Of a stretch of DNA of 64,000 bases, positions 42,780 through 52,398 are shown in pieces. Position 1 is the stretch's first letter. The number at the start of each line of letters is the position of its first letter. The notes under the pieces are model-generated. The model did no database searches. It saw only the letters and a list, made by a program, of their open reading frames with translations, and was not told where the DNA came from. Made by a program: the position numbers and the translations under genes. Origin of the DNA: DATKUK01 sp035530655. Its GTDB lineage: Bacteria; Planctomycetota; Phycisphaerae; UBA1845; DATKUK01. Where the stretch lies: assembly GCA_035530655.1 (NCBI GenBank), contig DATKUK010000013.1, positions 39,241 through 103,240 of the forward strand. The letters are read 5' to 3'.

Positions 42780-43894
42780 GGCCAAAGTCCTCCATACCCG
42801 CTCCCGATGCAGGTAACCATTCCCGGCAGGACGTTTCCAGCCAGTGCGGGATGTTCGGCATGTTTGTCGGCGAGCCCGTCGGGCGAGGGGCAGCGCACCG
42901 CGATCCCCAGCTTGTCTCCGAGTATCTGCCTGAGCCCTTTCAGGTTGGCGCCGCCGCCTGCCAGCACAAGCCCGCTGACCGGCGTACGAGGATAGAGATC
43001 CATCGCGTAGCGGAATGACTTCTCGATCTCCGAGGCCATCCGTCGAAGGATGGGAGCCAGCACGCCGTGCAGGATGCTCGCCATGCGCTTCTCGTCGGCC
43101 GGCTCCCCCGCCCGCAGCAGCGGCCGATAGCCCTCGGCCTCGCCGCAGATGCCGTAATGTCGTTTGTATCGTTCGGCCATGGCAAGCTCGACGTCGAGTT
43201 CGGCGGCGATGCGACGCGTCATACTGTCGCCGCCATCGGCAAGGTGCCGGACATACACCGGGGTCTCGCCGAGCCCGACATAGAGCCTGCTAGCGCGGAA
43301 GCCGATATCCAGAACCGCCCAAAGCTGATCCGCTTCCGCCGATTCGGTCATGCGGGCGCAGCCGCGGAGCACCGCCAGCGGGGCGACGTCGATTCGGCTA
43401 CAGTAGCAGCTCTGGGCCTCCACCCACGCCAACAGCGGGTCGAGCGACGACCGCTGCGCGACCGCGACCAACACGTTCGGGCCATCGGTGTGCCCCGAAG
43501 GCAGCGCCCAGGCACCCACTTCGGCAGCCTTGAGATCGAAGTCGACATGGCGAGCAACCTCGTGGCGAACCGCTTGGGCGAGGTGCTGGCCATCCAGTTG
43601 GAGGAGTTTGGCAGGGACCTGTAGCGAGCGGACCTCGATATCGGGCGGCCCGAGCGTCGTCACGACGTCACGCCCTCGGAACAGTTCACGGCTGACCAGT
43701 TGGGCGCCCGCCAGCCTCGGCATCGCGCCGTCCTTGCTCGCGTCCGCCTGAGACGGCTGGTCCAAAGGCATGCCCTGATTGACCCAATGCCGTATTGCGA
43801 CGCGCCCGCCTCGTCGCTCCAGCTGCACCGCGTGCAGGGAGACGGCGCCGAGGTCGACGGCGATGGCGGAGTGTTTCTTCAGTCGAGGCCACAC
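42776..43894 (-). CDS. PilM-like actin-fold ATPase
   Basis: The 372-residue cytoplasmic protein has an actin/FtsA-like fold: AIAVDLGAVSLHAVQL at the N-terminus, LWAVLDIGFRASRLYVGL in the middle and SGLVLAGGGANLKGLRQIL near the end. It binds PilN's N-L-L-P motif and recruits the PilB motor. It starts at a GTG (43894) with AGGAGA upstream and shares ATGA with the next gene. Confidence 0.88.
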   Translation of the reverse strand: MWPRLKKHSAIAVDLGAVSLHAVQLERRGGRVAIRHWVNQGMPLDQPSQADASKDGAMPRLAGAQLVSRELFRGRDVVTTLGPPDIEVRSLQVPAKLLQLDGQHLAQAVRHEVARHVDFDLKAAEVGAWALPSGHTDGPNVLVAVAQRSSLDPLLAWVEAQSCYCSRIDVAPLAVLRGCARMTESAEADQLWAVLDIGFRASRLYVGLGETPVYVRHLADGGDSMTRRIAAELDVELAMAERYKRHYGICGEAEGYRPLLRAGEPADEKRMASILHGVLAPILRRMASEIEKSFRYAMDLYPRTPVSGLVLAGGGANLKGLRQILGDKLGIAVRCPSPDGLADKHAEHPALAGNVLPGMVTCIGSGYGGLWP

Positions 43895-43907
43895 GTCGGT
43901 CGTTCTC

Positions 43908-45137
43908 CTAGTGAGCCGAGGCCGCCGCCGTTACGTCGAACAGCGGCAGGAATAGCGAGATAGCCATGGCGCCGACGATGACGCCCATGAAGATCAGAAT
44001 CAGCGGCTCGATGAGCCTGGTCAGCGCGGCCAACATCTGCGAATTCTCCTCGTCCAGATAGTCGGCCAGGAACAGCAGGGAGTCGGACAGGCGGCCGCTC
44101 CGCTCACCTGTGGCGACGGCGGACGACATGGTGGCCGGTATCAGAGGATGCCGCGCAAGCGATTCGCCGACGGATTGTCCGTCCTCCACGGCGTCAGCCA
44201 CCTCCTCCAGGACGGCCAGGAACAGGCAGTTGGCGGTCAGCGCCCGCGAGAGACGCAGCCCTTCCAGCAACGGCACGTTGCTGTGGACCAGCACACCCAG
44301 CACGCGGAAGATCTTCGCGAGGACGAGCTGCTTGACGACGTGGCTGACCAGCGGGAGCCGTAGGAGGGCGCGGTCGCGCCAGCGCTTGAACGCCGGCTGT
44401 CGCCACAGCAGGATCGGGGCTGCCACGATTGCCGCCAGAGCCACACCGAGGATAAGACCGTTATCGACAGCGGCTTGCGAGCCACTGAGCATCATGCGCG
44501 TCATCAGCGGCAGTTCGATTCCCAACAACTGGTACAGGCGATCGAATTTGGGAAGCACGTAGAAGACCATCAGGCAGAGCACGCCAACAGACAACAGCAG
44601 CAGCAGCCCCGGATAGACCAGCGCCCCGATCACGCGCAGGCTGATCTCCTGCTGCCTGCGCGTCATCTGGGCCAGTCGCGTGAAGGCATCGGCGGCGGCG
44701 CCCGTGCTTTCACCCGCGGCGATGATAGCGCGAAACGTGCGGTCAAAGCTCGACGGGTGGTCGGCCATGGCTTCGCTCAGCGAGGCCCCACCTTCGACCT
44801 TGCGGCTCACGTCCTCGATGACCTCGCGCCATCGGGGTTTCTCAACCTGCGAGCCGATGGCCGTCAGAGCCGGCACCACGCGGCTGCCTGATCGGAGCAT
44901 CATGGCCATCTGCTGGGTAAAAAGCATGCGATCGCGTCGGCTTCCGGGTTTGCGGCGGCGTAGGAGGTGGGCCTTGCTGGACGCCACGATGGGCCTGGAT
45001 TCGGCGACTTTGCGCACATGTGTCACAAAGAGCCTCTGGGCGTGAAGCTGTTCGCTTGCGTCTTCGGCGCTGGGCGCATCGATCACGCTGGTGACCTCTC
45101 GTCCCTGTCCATCAATCGCTCGGCACTCGAATGGCAT
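43908..45137 (-). CDS. Type II secretion/type IV pilus inner-membrane protein (GspF/PilC)
   Basis: The 409-residue protein contains two GspF domains, opening with RMLFTQQMAMMLRSGSRVVP and repeated after residue 260 with KIFRVLGVLVHSNVPLLEGL. Three transmembrane helices are seen (for example YPGLLLLLSVGVLCLMVFYV and PLILIFMGVIVGAMAISLFL). It is the rotor that the PilB motor turns. GAGGAA lies upstream of the ATG. Confidence 0.92.
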   Translation of the reverse strand: MPFECRAIDGQGREVTSVIDAPSAEDASEQLHAQRLFVTHVRKVAESRPIVASSKAHLLRRRKPGSRRDRMLFTQQMAMMLRSGSRVVPALTAIGSQVEKPRWREVIEDVSRKVEGGASLSEAMADHPSSFDRTFRAIIAAGESTGAAADAFTRLAQMTRRQQEISLRVIGALVYPGLLLLLSVGVLCLMVFYVLPKFDRLYQLLGIELPLMTRMMLSGSQAAVDNGLILGVALAAIVAAPILLWRQPAFKRWRDRALLRLPLVSHVVKQLVLAKIFRVLGVLVHSNVPLLEGLRLSRALTANCLFLAVLEEVADAVEDGQSVGESLARHPLIPATMSSAVATGERSGRLSDSLLFLADYLDEENSQMLAALTRLIEPLILIFMGVIVGAMAISLFLPLFDVTAAASAH

Positions 45138-45156
45138 GTGAGGATTCCTCGGCCCG

Positions 45157-46908
45157 TTACGCGCCGGCCGTCACCGCGACGCGTTTCTTCTCCGCCCGGA
45201 CGGTCTCGTGCGATTCCATGTGGGTGACGCGCAGGACTTCCTCAAGGGTGGACTTGCCGGATTCGATCAGCGTCAGGCCTTGCTCGCGCAACGGCACGAA
45301 TCCCTGCGAGAGCAGATACCGTTTGATCTCCGATTCGTCCGCCACGTCGTGGATAAGCTTGTACAGGTCGTCGGTCATCTCCACGACCTCGTAGATCCCC
45401 GTCCGCCCCTGGAACCCCGAGTCGTGACACTTCTTGCACCCCCCGCCGCGGTAGAAGACCCGCGGGCCCTGTCGGTCCCACCCCACCTGTGCCAGCAGCG
45501 TGCGGTCGGGCATGTACGTAGTGCGGCAGGCGGCGCAAACGGTGCGCGCCAGACGCTGCGCCACCACGCCGTTGAGCGCAGAGGCCAGCAGGTACGGCTC
45601 GACGCCCATATCGGTCATCCGAGCCAGGGCGCCCACACAGTCCTTGGTGTGCACAGTGGTAAGCACCAGGTGGCCGGTCAGCGCCGCCTGGATGGCCACC
45701 CGGGCCGTATCGCTGTCGCGGATCTCACCCACCATGATTACGTCGGGGTCTTGACGCAGGATCGATCGCAGCGCGCGGGGGAAGGTCAGGCCCACATGCT
45801 CCTGCACGTGAATCTGGTTGATCATGTCGAGCTGGTATTCCACGGGGTCTTCCACGGTGACGATGTTGAGTCGGGTCGAGCGCAGCAGGTCGAGCGCCGA
45901 GTAGAGCGTGGTGGTCTTGCCGCTGCCGGTGGGACCGGTCACCAGTACGAGCCCGTGCGGGCGCGACAGCATCCTGTGAAAGGCGGCCAGCGCCTCGGCG
46001 CGAAACCCGAGGCGATCCATCTCCAAGTGCAACGCGTTGCGGTCGAGGACGCGAATGACCGCCTTTTCGCCCAGGATGGTGGGCATGGTGGAAATCCGCA
46101 AATCCACCTCGCGTCCCTCGGCAACCACGGCTACCCGACCCTCCTGCGGGAGGCGCTTCTCGGCAATGTCCATCTTGCCGAGCACCTTCACGCGCGAGAT
46201 TACCCCCGACTGCATCGGTCGGGGCGCGGTGAGCAGCTCGTGCAGTACGCCGTCGATGCGGTAACGCACCCGCACGTGGCGGCGATCGGGCTCGATATGG
46301 ATATCGCTGGCACCGTCCCGGATGGCCGACATGATCGAAAGATTCAGCAGGTTCACTACCGGGCTGCCGTCCATGCGAGTCAAGTCGGTGAGCGCCTCGT
46401 CTTCGCGCGTGTCGTGCTCGACCACCTGCACATTCTGTTCGGTCAGTGAAACCAGGAACGAGTCGACCGACATCTGCTCGACCAGATAGCGGTCGGCAAA
46501 CTCGCTGAGATTCGACTCGAGAACCAGCACGGGGTTGACCTCACAGCCGGTCAGGGCCGCGAGCCGATCGATCAGAGGCAGCCGCTGAGGCTCGACCATC
46601 GCGATGGTCAGGCGCCGGCCGACCTTGAACATCGGCAGCACTTTCATCCTCTTGGCCTCGTCCGGGTCGATCAGCCCGCTAACCGTTGGGTCGATCAGCC
46701 CGTGGCGGAGGATGCACGTCTTGACGTTCAGACGTTTGCTCAGCACGTCGAGCAACTGTGCCGGCGTGAGCACTCCCATCTGAATGAAGATTTCGCCGAG
46801 GCGCGAGCCGCTGGATTGCTGCAACTCCAGGGCGGTGGCGAGGTCCTTCTCACTGATCAGCCCGTCTCGTAGCAGAAGTGTGCCGATCTGTTCGGGGCTC
46901 TTGATCAT
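45157..46908 (-). CDS. Type II secretion/type IV pilus assembly ATPase (GspE/PilB)
   Basis: The 583-residue cytoplasmic hexameric ATPase has an N-terminal MshEN-like domain (1-65), then Walker A GPTGSGKT (325-332), an Asp box, the Walker B element VIMVGEIRD, the His box LVLTTVHT and a zinc-binding set of cysteines (VCAACRT and CKKC). This is the extension motor and not the PilT retraction motor. It is two bases downstream of the STAS gene stop. Confidence 0.95.
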   Translation of the reverse strand: MIKSPEQIGTLLLRDGLISEKDLATALELQQSSGSRLGEIFIQMGVLTPAQLLDVLSKRLNVKTCILRHGLIDPTVSGLIDPDEAKRMKVLPMFKVGRRLTIAMVEPQRLPLIDRLAALTGCEVNPVLVLESNLSEFADRYLVEQMSVDSFLVSLTEQNVQVVEHDTREDEALTDLTRMDGSPVVNLLNLSIMSAIRDGASDIHIEPDRRHVRVRYRIDGVLHELLTAPRPMQSGVISRVKVLGKMDIAEKRLPQEGRVAVVAEGREVDLRISTMPTILGEKAVIRVLDRNALHLEMDRLGFRAEALAAFHRMLSRPHGLVLVTGPTGSGKTTTLYSALDLLRSTRLNIVTVEDPVEYQLDMINQIHVQEHVGLTFPRALRSILRQDPDVIMVGEIRDSDTARVAIQAALTGHLVLTTVHTKDCVGALARMTDMGVEPYLLASALNGVVAQRLARTVCAACRTTYMPDRTLLAQVGWDRQGPRVFYRGGGCKKCHDSGFQGRTGIYEVVEMTDDLYKLIHDVADESEIKRYLLSQGFVPLREQGLTLIESGKSTLEEVLRVTHMESHETVRAEKKRVAVTAGA

Positions 46909-46910
46909 CG

Positions 46911-47246
46911 TCAGTTCACGCTCCTGGCGGCCTCCTCGACGGAGCCGTACGCTTCGAACCGCCCGGCCAGGTCGTTCAGACGCAGAATCTCGCTACAGAT
47001 GTCACTGGCGACGGCCAGTTTCAGCCGCCCCCTGTTGTCAATGCAGAGCTGCTGAAGTTCGCACAGCAACTCCAGCCCCGCGCTGTCGATGAACGGTACC
47101 TCGCTCAAGTCCAGGACAACCCAGCCCGAACCGGGCGTTGCGGCCTGCTCAACGGCGCGTCTCACGTCGTCGACTTCGGCCTGCACGATCGCCTCGCGCG
47201 GCACGACGACGGTGGCGCGCCCGACCTGGTACGAACCGATCTTCAC
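46911..47246 (-). CDS. STAS-domain protein
   Basis: The 111-residue protein has the STAS fold with the phosphorylatable serine in FIDSAGLELL. It starts at a GTG (47246) and overlaps the stop of the preceding gene as GTGA. It lies between the signalling genes and the motor gene, so it may pass a phosphorylation or partner-switch signal to the pilus/secretion machine (inference). Confidence 0.85.
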   Translation of the reverse strand: MKIGSYQVGRATVVVPREAIVQAEVDDVRRAVEQAATPGSGWVVLDLSEVPFIDSAGLELLCELQQLCIDNRGRLKLAVASDICSEILRLNDLAGRFEAYGSVEEAARSVN

Positions 47247-48691
47247 GTTCGCACCTCCACAACCGACTTTGGCGCCTCGGCGAGGAGCGGCTGCTCCTGC
47301 TTGCGCGCCTCAGCAAGCATGGCGAACGCCTGTAGAAGCAGGTCGTCGGCCGGCACCTTTTGCGGACCGCTGGCGGCCAGTCCCCCGCGAATCGTCAAAG
47401 TATAATCGGAGGCGAGTTCTCCGATATGGTCTCTGGTCGCCTCCAAAAGCTTGCGGCTGATCAACTCGGCCAGCGCGACGTCGAGCCTTCGCAACAGCGC
47501 TACGAAGCGGTCGTCGCTGAAGCGCCCCACCAAGTCGTCATGGCGGAGCTTCGTACGGATGGTGTGGCCGACGGCTTCAATTACTTGATCTCTCGCCTGC
47601 CAACGCCCGGCGTCATCGAGAGAGCGAATACCCTCGATGCCCAAAGCCAACACGACGACGGGCTCGTGGTCGGCATAGCAGCGCTGAACCGTTTCGCCGA
47701 TGACCGACAGGAACTCGACGCGGTTGAGCACACCGGTGGCGTGGTCGGTCAGGCGTGCCAGGTGCAACTCGTGCGCGTCGTGGATGTGCTGCCAAAACTG
47801 CTCGATCAGGTCGGCGGCAAGTTGCAGGCGATCTTCGGCGGCAAATCCGCCCTCGAACTGCCCCACCGTAACCAGTCCCAGCACTCGGTCGCGCCCGCGA
47901 ATGGGGACGATCCAGGCGTAGCTCTCGGCGCTGTCGTCAGCCAGAGTCCGGATTAACTCGCCGGTCGCCGGTGAGCAGGCGACGAATCGCCGTCCCAGGG
48001 TTACCACGTGTTGCAGCAGACTGCCGAGCGAGTCCAGCGAGGTGGCCTCCGTCAGACTCGTGCTGTTAAGCGGGAATAGATCGCCCGAAGGGTCGACGCG
48101 GTAGCAGCGAATCCGTCTGGCCCCGGTCAGTTGGCGCAGCAGGCCTCGCACATGAGTGTCGAACGAGGCCCAGGGATGTTGCGTGCGTTGCCAGTCGTTC
48201 ATCCATTCGTGATGCTTCTGAAGCACGCAGCGGACCAGCTCGCCCTCACCCTCGTCCTCGGTCTGGGCCGGCGGCAGGCTGGGCACGGCAAGCGGCCCCC
48301 TTGCCTGGCTGGGAGGTGGCTGGGCGGTGGCGGCCGACGAGCCTGCCTGGACCGGCTGCCCAAAGACGGCTCCGGACAGCATTCCGATGGCCATCATCGC
48401 CAGGACGGGCACGGTATGGCTCGCCGTGGCCAGTTCCTGCCATACGATGGCCTGGCCCAAGCCGATCCGCGGCGCCAACCAGAGAACACCGAACAGCACA
48501 CCCAGTAACCCGCCGCCCCAGACGCCGAAGCCCGCCGCGAGCGGCACCAGCGAGACGGTCAACAGAATCGTGCCGACCAGCAGCAGCACCGGTACGGAGT
48601 GGCCCAGCCACACGGCGGTGATCGCGCCCAACGCACCGGCGACACCCATCAGAAACGGTTGTCGGAGTATTTGGGGTCGGTTCTCACTCAC
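47243..48691 (-). CDS. Membrane GAF protein with degenerate GGDEF domain
   Basis: The 482-residue protein has an N-terminal membrane region of three or four helices (about 15-115), a proline-rich linker, a GAF-like domain (about 155-300) and a C-terminal GGDEF-like domain. The signature is replaced by SDDRF in GRFSDDRFVALLRR, so diguanylate cyclase activity is unlikely; it may bind nucleotides or proteins. It starts at a GTG (48691) and overlaps both neighbours by four bases. Confidence 0.8.
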   Translation of the reverse strand: MSENRPQILRQPFLMGVAGALGAITAVWLGHSVPVLLLVGTILLTVSLVPLAAGFGVWGGGLLGVLFGVLWLAPRIGLGQAIVWQELATASHTVPVLAMMAIGMLSGAVFGQPVQAGSSAATAQPPPSQARGPLAVPSLPPAQTEDEGEGELVRCVLQKHHEWMNDWQRTQHPWASFDTHVRGLLRQLTGARRIRCYRVDPSGDLFPLNSTSLTEATSLDSLGSLLQHVVTLGRRFVACSPATGELIRTLADDSAESYAWIVPIRGRDRVLGLVTVGQFEGGFAAEDRLQLAADLIEQFWQHIHDAHELHLARLTDHATGVLNRVEFLSVIGETVQRCYADHEPVVVLALGIEGIRSLDDAGRWQARDQVIEAVGHTIRTKLRHDDLVGRFSDDRFVALLRRLDVALAELISRKLLEATRDHIGELASDYTLTIRGGLAASGPQKVPADDLLLQAFAMLAEARKQEQPLLAEAPKSVVEVRT

Positions 48692-50202
48692 ACCTTCGTC
48701 TCCGTTTCCGTTACGTTTTGAAAGATTTCAGCGAAACGCTGGGGCTGCTGCGCGGTAAAGTCGTACAGCGCTGCCTCGAACGCCTTCATGATGCCTGTGT
48801 CGAGCTTGGGGCCGGTCTCGTTGCGCATGATCTGAAGTGCCTTATCGAGCGGGTGGCCGCAGCGATAGGGGCGCGTCGACGTCAACGCGTCGAAGGTGTC
48901 GGCGACGTGCAGGATACGGGCGAGCAATGGAATCTCGTCGCCCTTCAACCCGTCCGGATACCCCGTGCCGTCGGGTACTTCGTGGTGGTGCAGTACGATC
49001 TGACATACTTTCGCAAAGCTCTGCACCGGCTTGATCACGTCGAAGCTCATACGTGGATGCTGTCGGATGACGTCGAACTCCTCTTCGGTGAGGGAGCCCG
49101 GTTTGCCCAGGATCTCGTCGCTGATACCGATCTTGCCCACGTCGTGCACCAGGCCCGCCCACTCCAGGTCGTTCAGCTCGCCAGAGGACAGGCCCATCTG
49201 GCGACCAATCAGATGCGACAGGAACCCGACGCGCTCGGAGTGGCCGCTGGTGTAGTGGTCCTTTTTTTCTATCGCACTCACCAGAGCGCGAATGGCCTCC
49301 AACCCCAGAGATCGCAGGCGCTCGGTGAGGTGGAGGTTGGCAATGGCGTGGCCGCCGTGCCCGAGGATCGAGTCCAACATCCTCATGTCGCCGGAATCGA
49401 ACTCCGGACGGCCTTCTTTTCGACCCAGCACGACCACGTCGACGTTGCCGCCGTCGCCGGTCAACGGACCGAACATCAGCGATGGGCCGCTCGGGCCGCC
49501 ATCGCTGGCGCGCTGACCCACGACGCACCGGTCGCGGACGACCGCGTCGATCTTGTCCGTGTGGTGCCGACTCACAGTCGAGAGGATCGCCGCCCTGTCG
49601 TTACCGGCGTCGGCACACCACCATAGGGGCTCCTGGTCTTTCACCAGGCAGCAGGCCCAGTCGCACAACAGAGCCTTGGCCAACTCGGTGATGAGCAGCA
49701 GCTTGATGCGGGCAACGTCCTGGATCCCGACGAGGTGCTTGGTAATGTCGAAGATGATGTTGAGTTGTTCATAGCAGCGGATCAGCTCCAGCGCAAGCCC
49801 GTGCCCCTCCTCGATCAAGCGATGAAAGTGTTCGCGCAACGCGCGGATCCCCTGCACACGCTGTTCAATCAGATCGAGCTCGGTTCGGTCCTCGCCGAAG
49901 GTGGACGGCTGCAACAAGACCAGGGTCCGGCCGCCCTCGGGCTCCGGGCACATGGCCAGCATGTGTCCCCGGGCGCATGTCGTGACGCGCCCGGTGCCCT
50001 GCGCGACGTCGCCGTCGATCAGGACGCGAAGCTGCGGGCAGGGCCTGCCCGTCGACGCCACGCACTCCCGCAGACAGGTAGTGGGTAGGGCCGGTGGCTC
50101 GACGCCGAGCAGGCCTGCCTCGGCTCCGGCGAGCCAGGTTTGTGCGGCCATACAGACTGTTGGTGCCTGGGAGGCCTGCGCTGTGTCATCCGCGCGGGTC
50201 AT
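48688..50202 (-). CDS. GAF and HD-GYP domain protein (c-di-GMP phosphodiesterase type)
   Basis: The 504-residue protein has an N-terminal uncharacterised part (1-150), a GAF-like region (about 155-290) and an HD-GYP domain with LVHDVGKIGI (His353, Asp354), HHHE and DGTGYPDGLKGDEIP. All the metal-binding motifs are kept, so it probably hydrolyses cyclic di-GMP. ATGA overlap with the response regulator upstream. Confidence 0.92.
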   Translation of the reverse strand: MTRADDTAQASQAPTVCMAAQTWLAGAEAGLLGVEPPALPTTCLRECVASTGRPCPQLRVLIDGDVAQGTGRVTTCARGHMLAMCPEPEGGRTLVLLQPSTFGEDRTELDLIEQRVQGIRALREHFHRLIEEGHGLALELIRCYEQLNIIFDITKHLVGIQDVARIKLLLITELAKALLCDWACCLVKDQEPLWWCADAGNDRAAILSTVSRHHTDKIDAVVRDRCVVGQRASDGGPSGPSLMFGPLTGDGGNVDVVVLGRKEGRPEFDSGDMRMLDSILGHGGHAIANLHLTERLRSLGLEAIRALVSAIEKKDHYTSGHSERVGFLSHLIGRQMGLSSGELNDLEWAGLVHDVGKIGISDEILGKPGSLTEEEFDVIRQHPRMSFDVIKPVQSFAKVCQIVLHHHEVPDGTGYPDGLKGDEIPLLARILHVADTFDALTSTRPYRCGHPLDKALQIMRNETGPKLDTGIMKAFEAALYDFTAQQPQRFAEIFQNVTETETKV

Positions 50203-50609
50203 CGGTTATCCCTCGTTGCGTGGTCAACGGTTTGCTGGGTCGTCCTGCAGCCTGACAGAATCGACTCGACCTCGGCGATGAGCTTGGACGGGCTGAACGG
50301 CTTGGGGTGCAGGCGCACGTCGTGTTCGGCCAGACGGTCGAGGATCTGGGATTGATCACACCGGGAGGTCAGCACCAAGGTACCCAGGCGCGGCAGGCCC
50401 TCGGCGGCGCAGGTCGCAACGAGTTCAAGACCGTCCATCACGGGCATGTTCACGTCACACACGAGCACGTCCGGCCGGTACCGGCGCACCGCTTCCAGCG
50501 CTTCCCGCCCGTTCCGCGCTTCGTACACCACGTGGTTGTTCCGCCGAAGCCACAGGCACACGACGCGCAAAACGTGAACATCATCTTCCGCTACGACAAT
50601 CTGCCCCAT
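50199..50609 (-). CDS. Single-domain response regulator (CheY-like)
   Basis: The 136-residue receiver has the acidic pocket AEDD (8-10), the phospho-acceptor Asp52 (LVCDVNMPVMDG), the Thr in LVLTSR and the Lys in LHPKPF. There is no output domain, so it must act by protein contact. It lies nine bases downstream of a histidine kinase and overlaps the HD-GYP gene, so it is the natural partner of the kinase. Confidence 0.92.
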   Translation of the reverse strand: MGQIVVAEDDVHVLRVVCLWLRRNNHVVYEARNGREALEAVRRYRPDVLVCDVNMPVMDGLELVATCAAEGLPRLGTLVLTSRCDQSQILDRLAEHDVRLHPKPFSPSKLIAEVESILSGCRTTQQTVDHATRDNR

Positions 50610-50618
50610 GTCAGCTCC

Positions 50619-51956
50619 CTACCGGGTGACGGCCGAAGCCTTCCCCGCGTTCAGCCATACGATAAAGATCGATCCCTTCCCGGGTTCACTTTCCAGCTCA
50701 ATGGTCCCGCCGTGAGCCTGAACGGTCTGACGAGCAATGGCCAGGCCCAAGCCGGTGCCCGGCAATTGCGCGACCCGTTCGTCGGCACTGCGGTAGAACT
50801 TCTCGAAGATTCGCTCCTGTTCTTCCGGTGCCACGCCGGGGCCGGTGTCGACCACCCGTATCTGCACTCTGGCGCCGTCTTCAGCACAATTCACCTCGAC
50901 CCGTCCGCCGGACGGCGTGTACTTGACGGCGTTGCCGACCAGGTTGGTCAGCACAACGGCAAGCCGGTCCTTGTCACCCAGAACGGTGGCAACCTTCGAC
51001 GGCAGAGCCAGGATCAACTCGATGTTCTTCTCGTCCGCCGAGGCCTGCATGTCCTCAACGACCTGTCGCAGCAGTCGGGCAATGTTCACCTCGTTCATAT
51101 CGAGGCGCGCCGAGCCGACCTCCAACTGCGATACGCTGAGCAAATCCTCCACCAGGCGCGACAAACGCTGCGTCTCGCCCACGATGACGTTGTAGCACTC
51201 ACGCAGGGCGTCGGGATCGTCCAACACACCGCCTGAAAGCGTCTCGGCGTACGCGCGTATGTTGGTCAACGGCGTGCGCAGCTCGTGCGTAATGTGATAG
51301 AGGAACTGATCGCGCGCCTGCTCACCCTGCATTTCCTGGCTGACGTCCCGCAGAAAGACCGCGATCTGGTCGCCGCCCTGCGCGTCGTCATGCCGCAAAG
51401 ATGTCACACGCAGCGAGACGGGCGGACTACTCAACTCGAAGGTGCGATCGATCATGGCCGCGCCGGTCGACGCCAGGCACGCCAGCGACTCGTCGATCAA
51501 ATCGTTGACCCGCTGGCCGGCCAGCTCGTCTTCGTCCTTGCCCAGGAGCTGACGGGCGGCCTTGTTGGAGAATTCCACGCTGAGGTCGTCGGCGAGAATC
51601 AGCAGACCGTAAGGCATCTCGTGGAGCAGGTGTCGTACCCAGTTGAGCTGGTAACGCTCCAGCGTCTGGTGCACCTGTTCGGTGAGCTGATAGCCCTCCA
51701 ACGCGTGCCGGGCCTCGGCGAGCTCCTCGAGCAGGCGGTTCCAGCCTTGTGAGATGACACCGTAACAATCGTCCAACTGAAGCCTGGTCAGATCGGACTC
51801 GACGTCGCAGGCGACGGTCGTGAGATTGTTGCGGAGCTGTGCAAAGGGCGATCGGCGCGAATGGATGGCTCGAGTGATGAGATAACCCGCGCCAATGCCC
51901 GCCGCCGCTGCCACCACTGCCAGACCCACGTCCGAAAACACAACACCGCTCAGCAT
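50619..51956 (-). CDS. Membrane sensor histidine kinase with PAS domain
   Basis: The 445-residue protein has a single N-terminal membrane helix (VGLAVVAAAAGIGAGYLI), a coiled region, a PAS domain (about 105-215; GLLILADDLSVEFSNKAARQ), the H-box HITHELRTPL (His224) and an HATPase with N box NLVGNAVKY, DTGPGV and GTGLGLA. No large periplasmic sensor is seen, so the signal is probably internal. It is the first gene of the long operon to 33916. Confidence 0.93.
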   Translation of the reverse strand: MLSGVVFSDVGLAVVAAAAGIGAGYLITRAIHSRRSPFAQLRNNLTTVACDVESDLTRLQLDDCYGVISQGWNRLLEELAEARHALEGYQLTEQVHQTLERYQLNWVRHLLHEMPYGLLILADDLSVEFSNKAARQLLGKDEDELAGQRVNDLIDESLACLASTGAAMIDRTFELSSPPVSLRVTSLRHDDAQGGDQIAVFLRDVSQEMQGEQARDQFLYHITHELRTPLTNIRAYAETLSGGVLDDPDALRECYNVIVGETQRLSRLVEDLLSVSQLEVGSARLDMNEVNIARLLRQVVEDMQASADEKNIELILALPSKVATVLGDKDRLAVVLTNLVGNAVKYTPSGGRVEVNCAEDGARVQIRVVDTGPGVAPEEQERIFEKFYRSADERVAQLPGTGLGLAIARQTVQAHGGTIELESEPGKGSIFIVWLNAGKASAVTR

Positions 51957-52398
51957 GGCTGCAACACCTGTGCCGACCGACCTTGTCGGTCTCGTGTCTG
52001 ATCTTCCGGCCCGCCCCTCTCGACCGCCTACGCAGCGGACAGAAAGGGGGCGCGGCCAACCATGAGTATCGAAGCAGTGGCCTTGTGAATTTACGTAATG
52101 CGCAGATGCGGAGCGGATGCACCGCCGGGGCCGATAAGGTCGCCGGACGTTGTCGGCCAGAGGTGTTCAGTGCTGGAGGTTTTTTTCCTGCGCGGCCGGC
52201 GTTTGCGCAAATCCGTCACGACGCGTCGCTCGAAGGGTCGGTTCGCGGCGACGGGTCGCGGCCGATCATCCCCGGAAGGTCCATAAGACCGGCTGCTGAG
52301 AGACCGCTAAGTTGTGTGCGACGCGGCCGTCTTGGATCAGCGGCGTGACGTCGCCGTCCTGCATTCTTCGTTTGACCCCGTGCAGGCCAACGAAGCGC
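51957..52398. other. Intergenic stretch upstream of the kinase operon
   Basis: The region of about 440 bases holds no credible open frame. It should contain the operon promoter, but I find no consensus -35/-10 pair on the minus strand. Confidence 0.4.
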
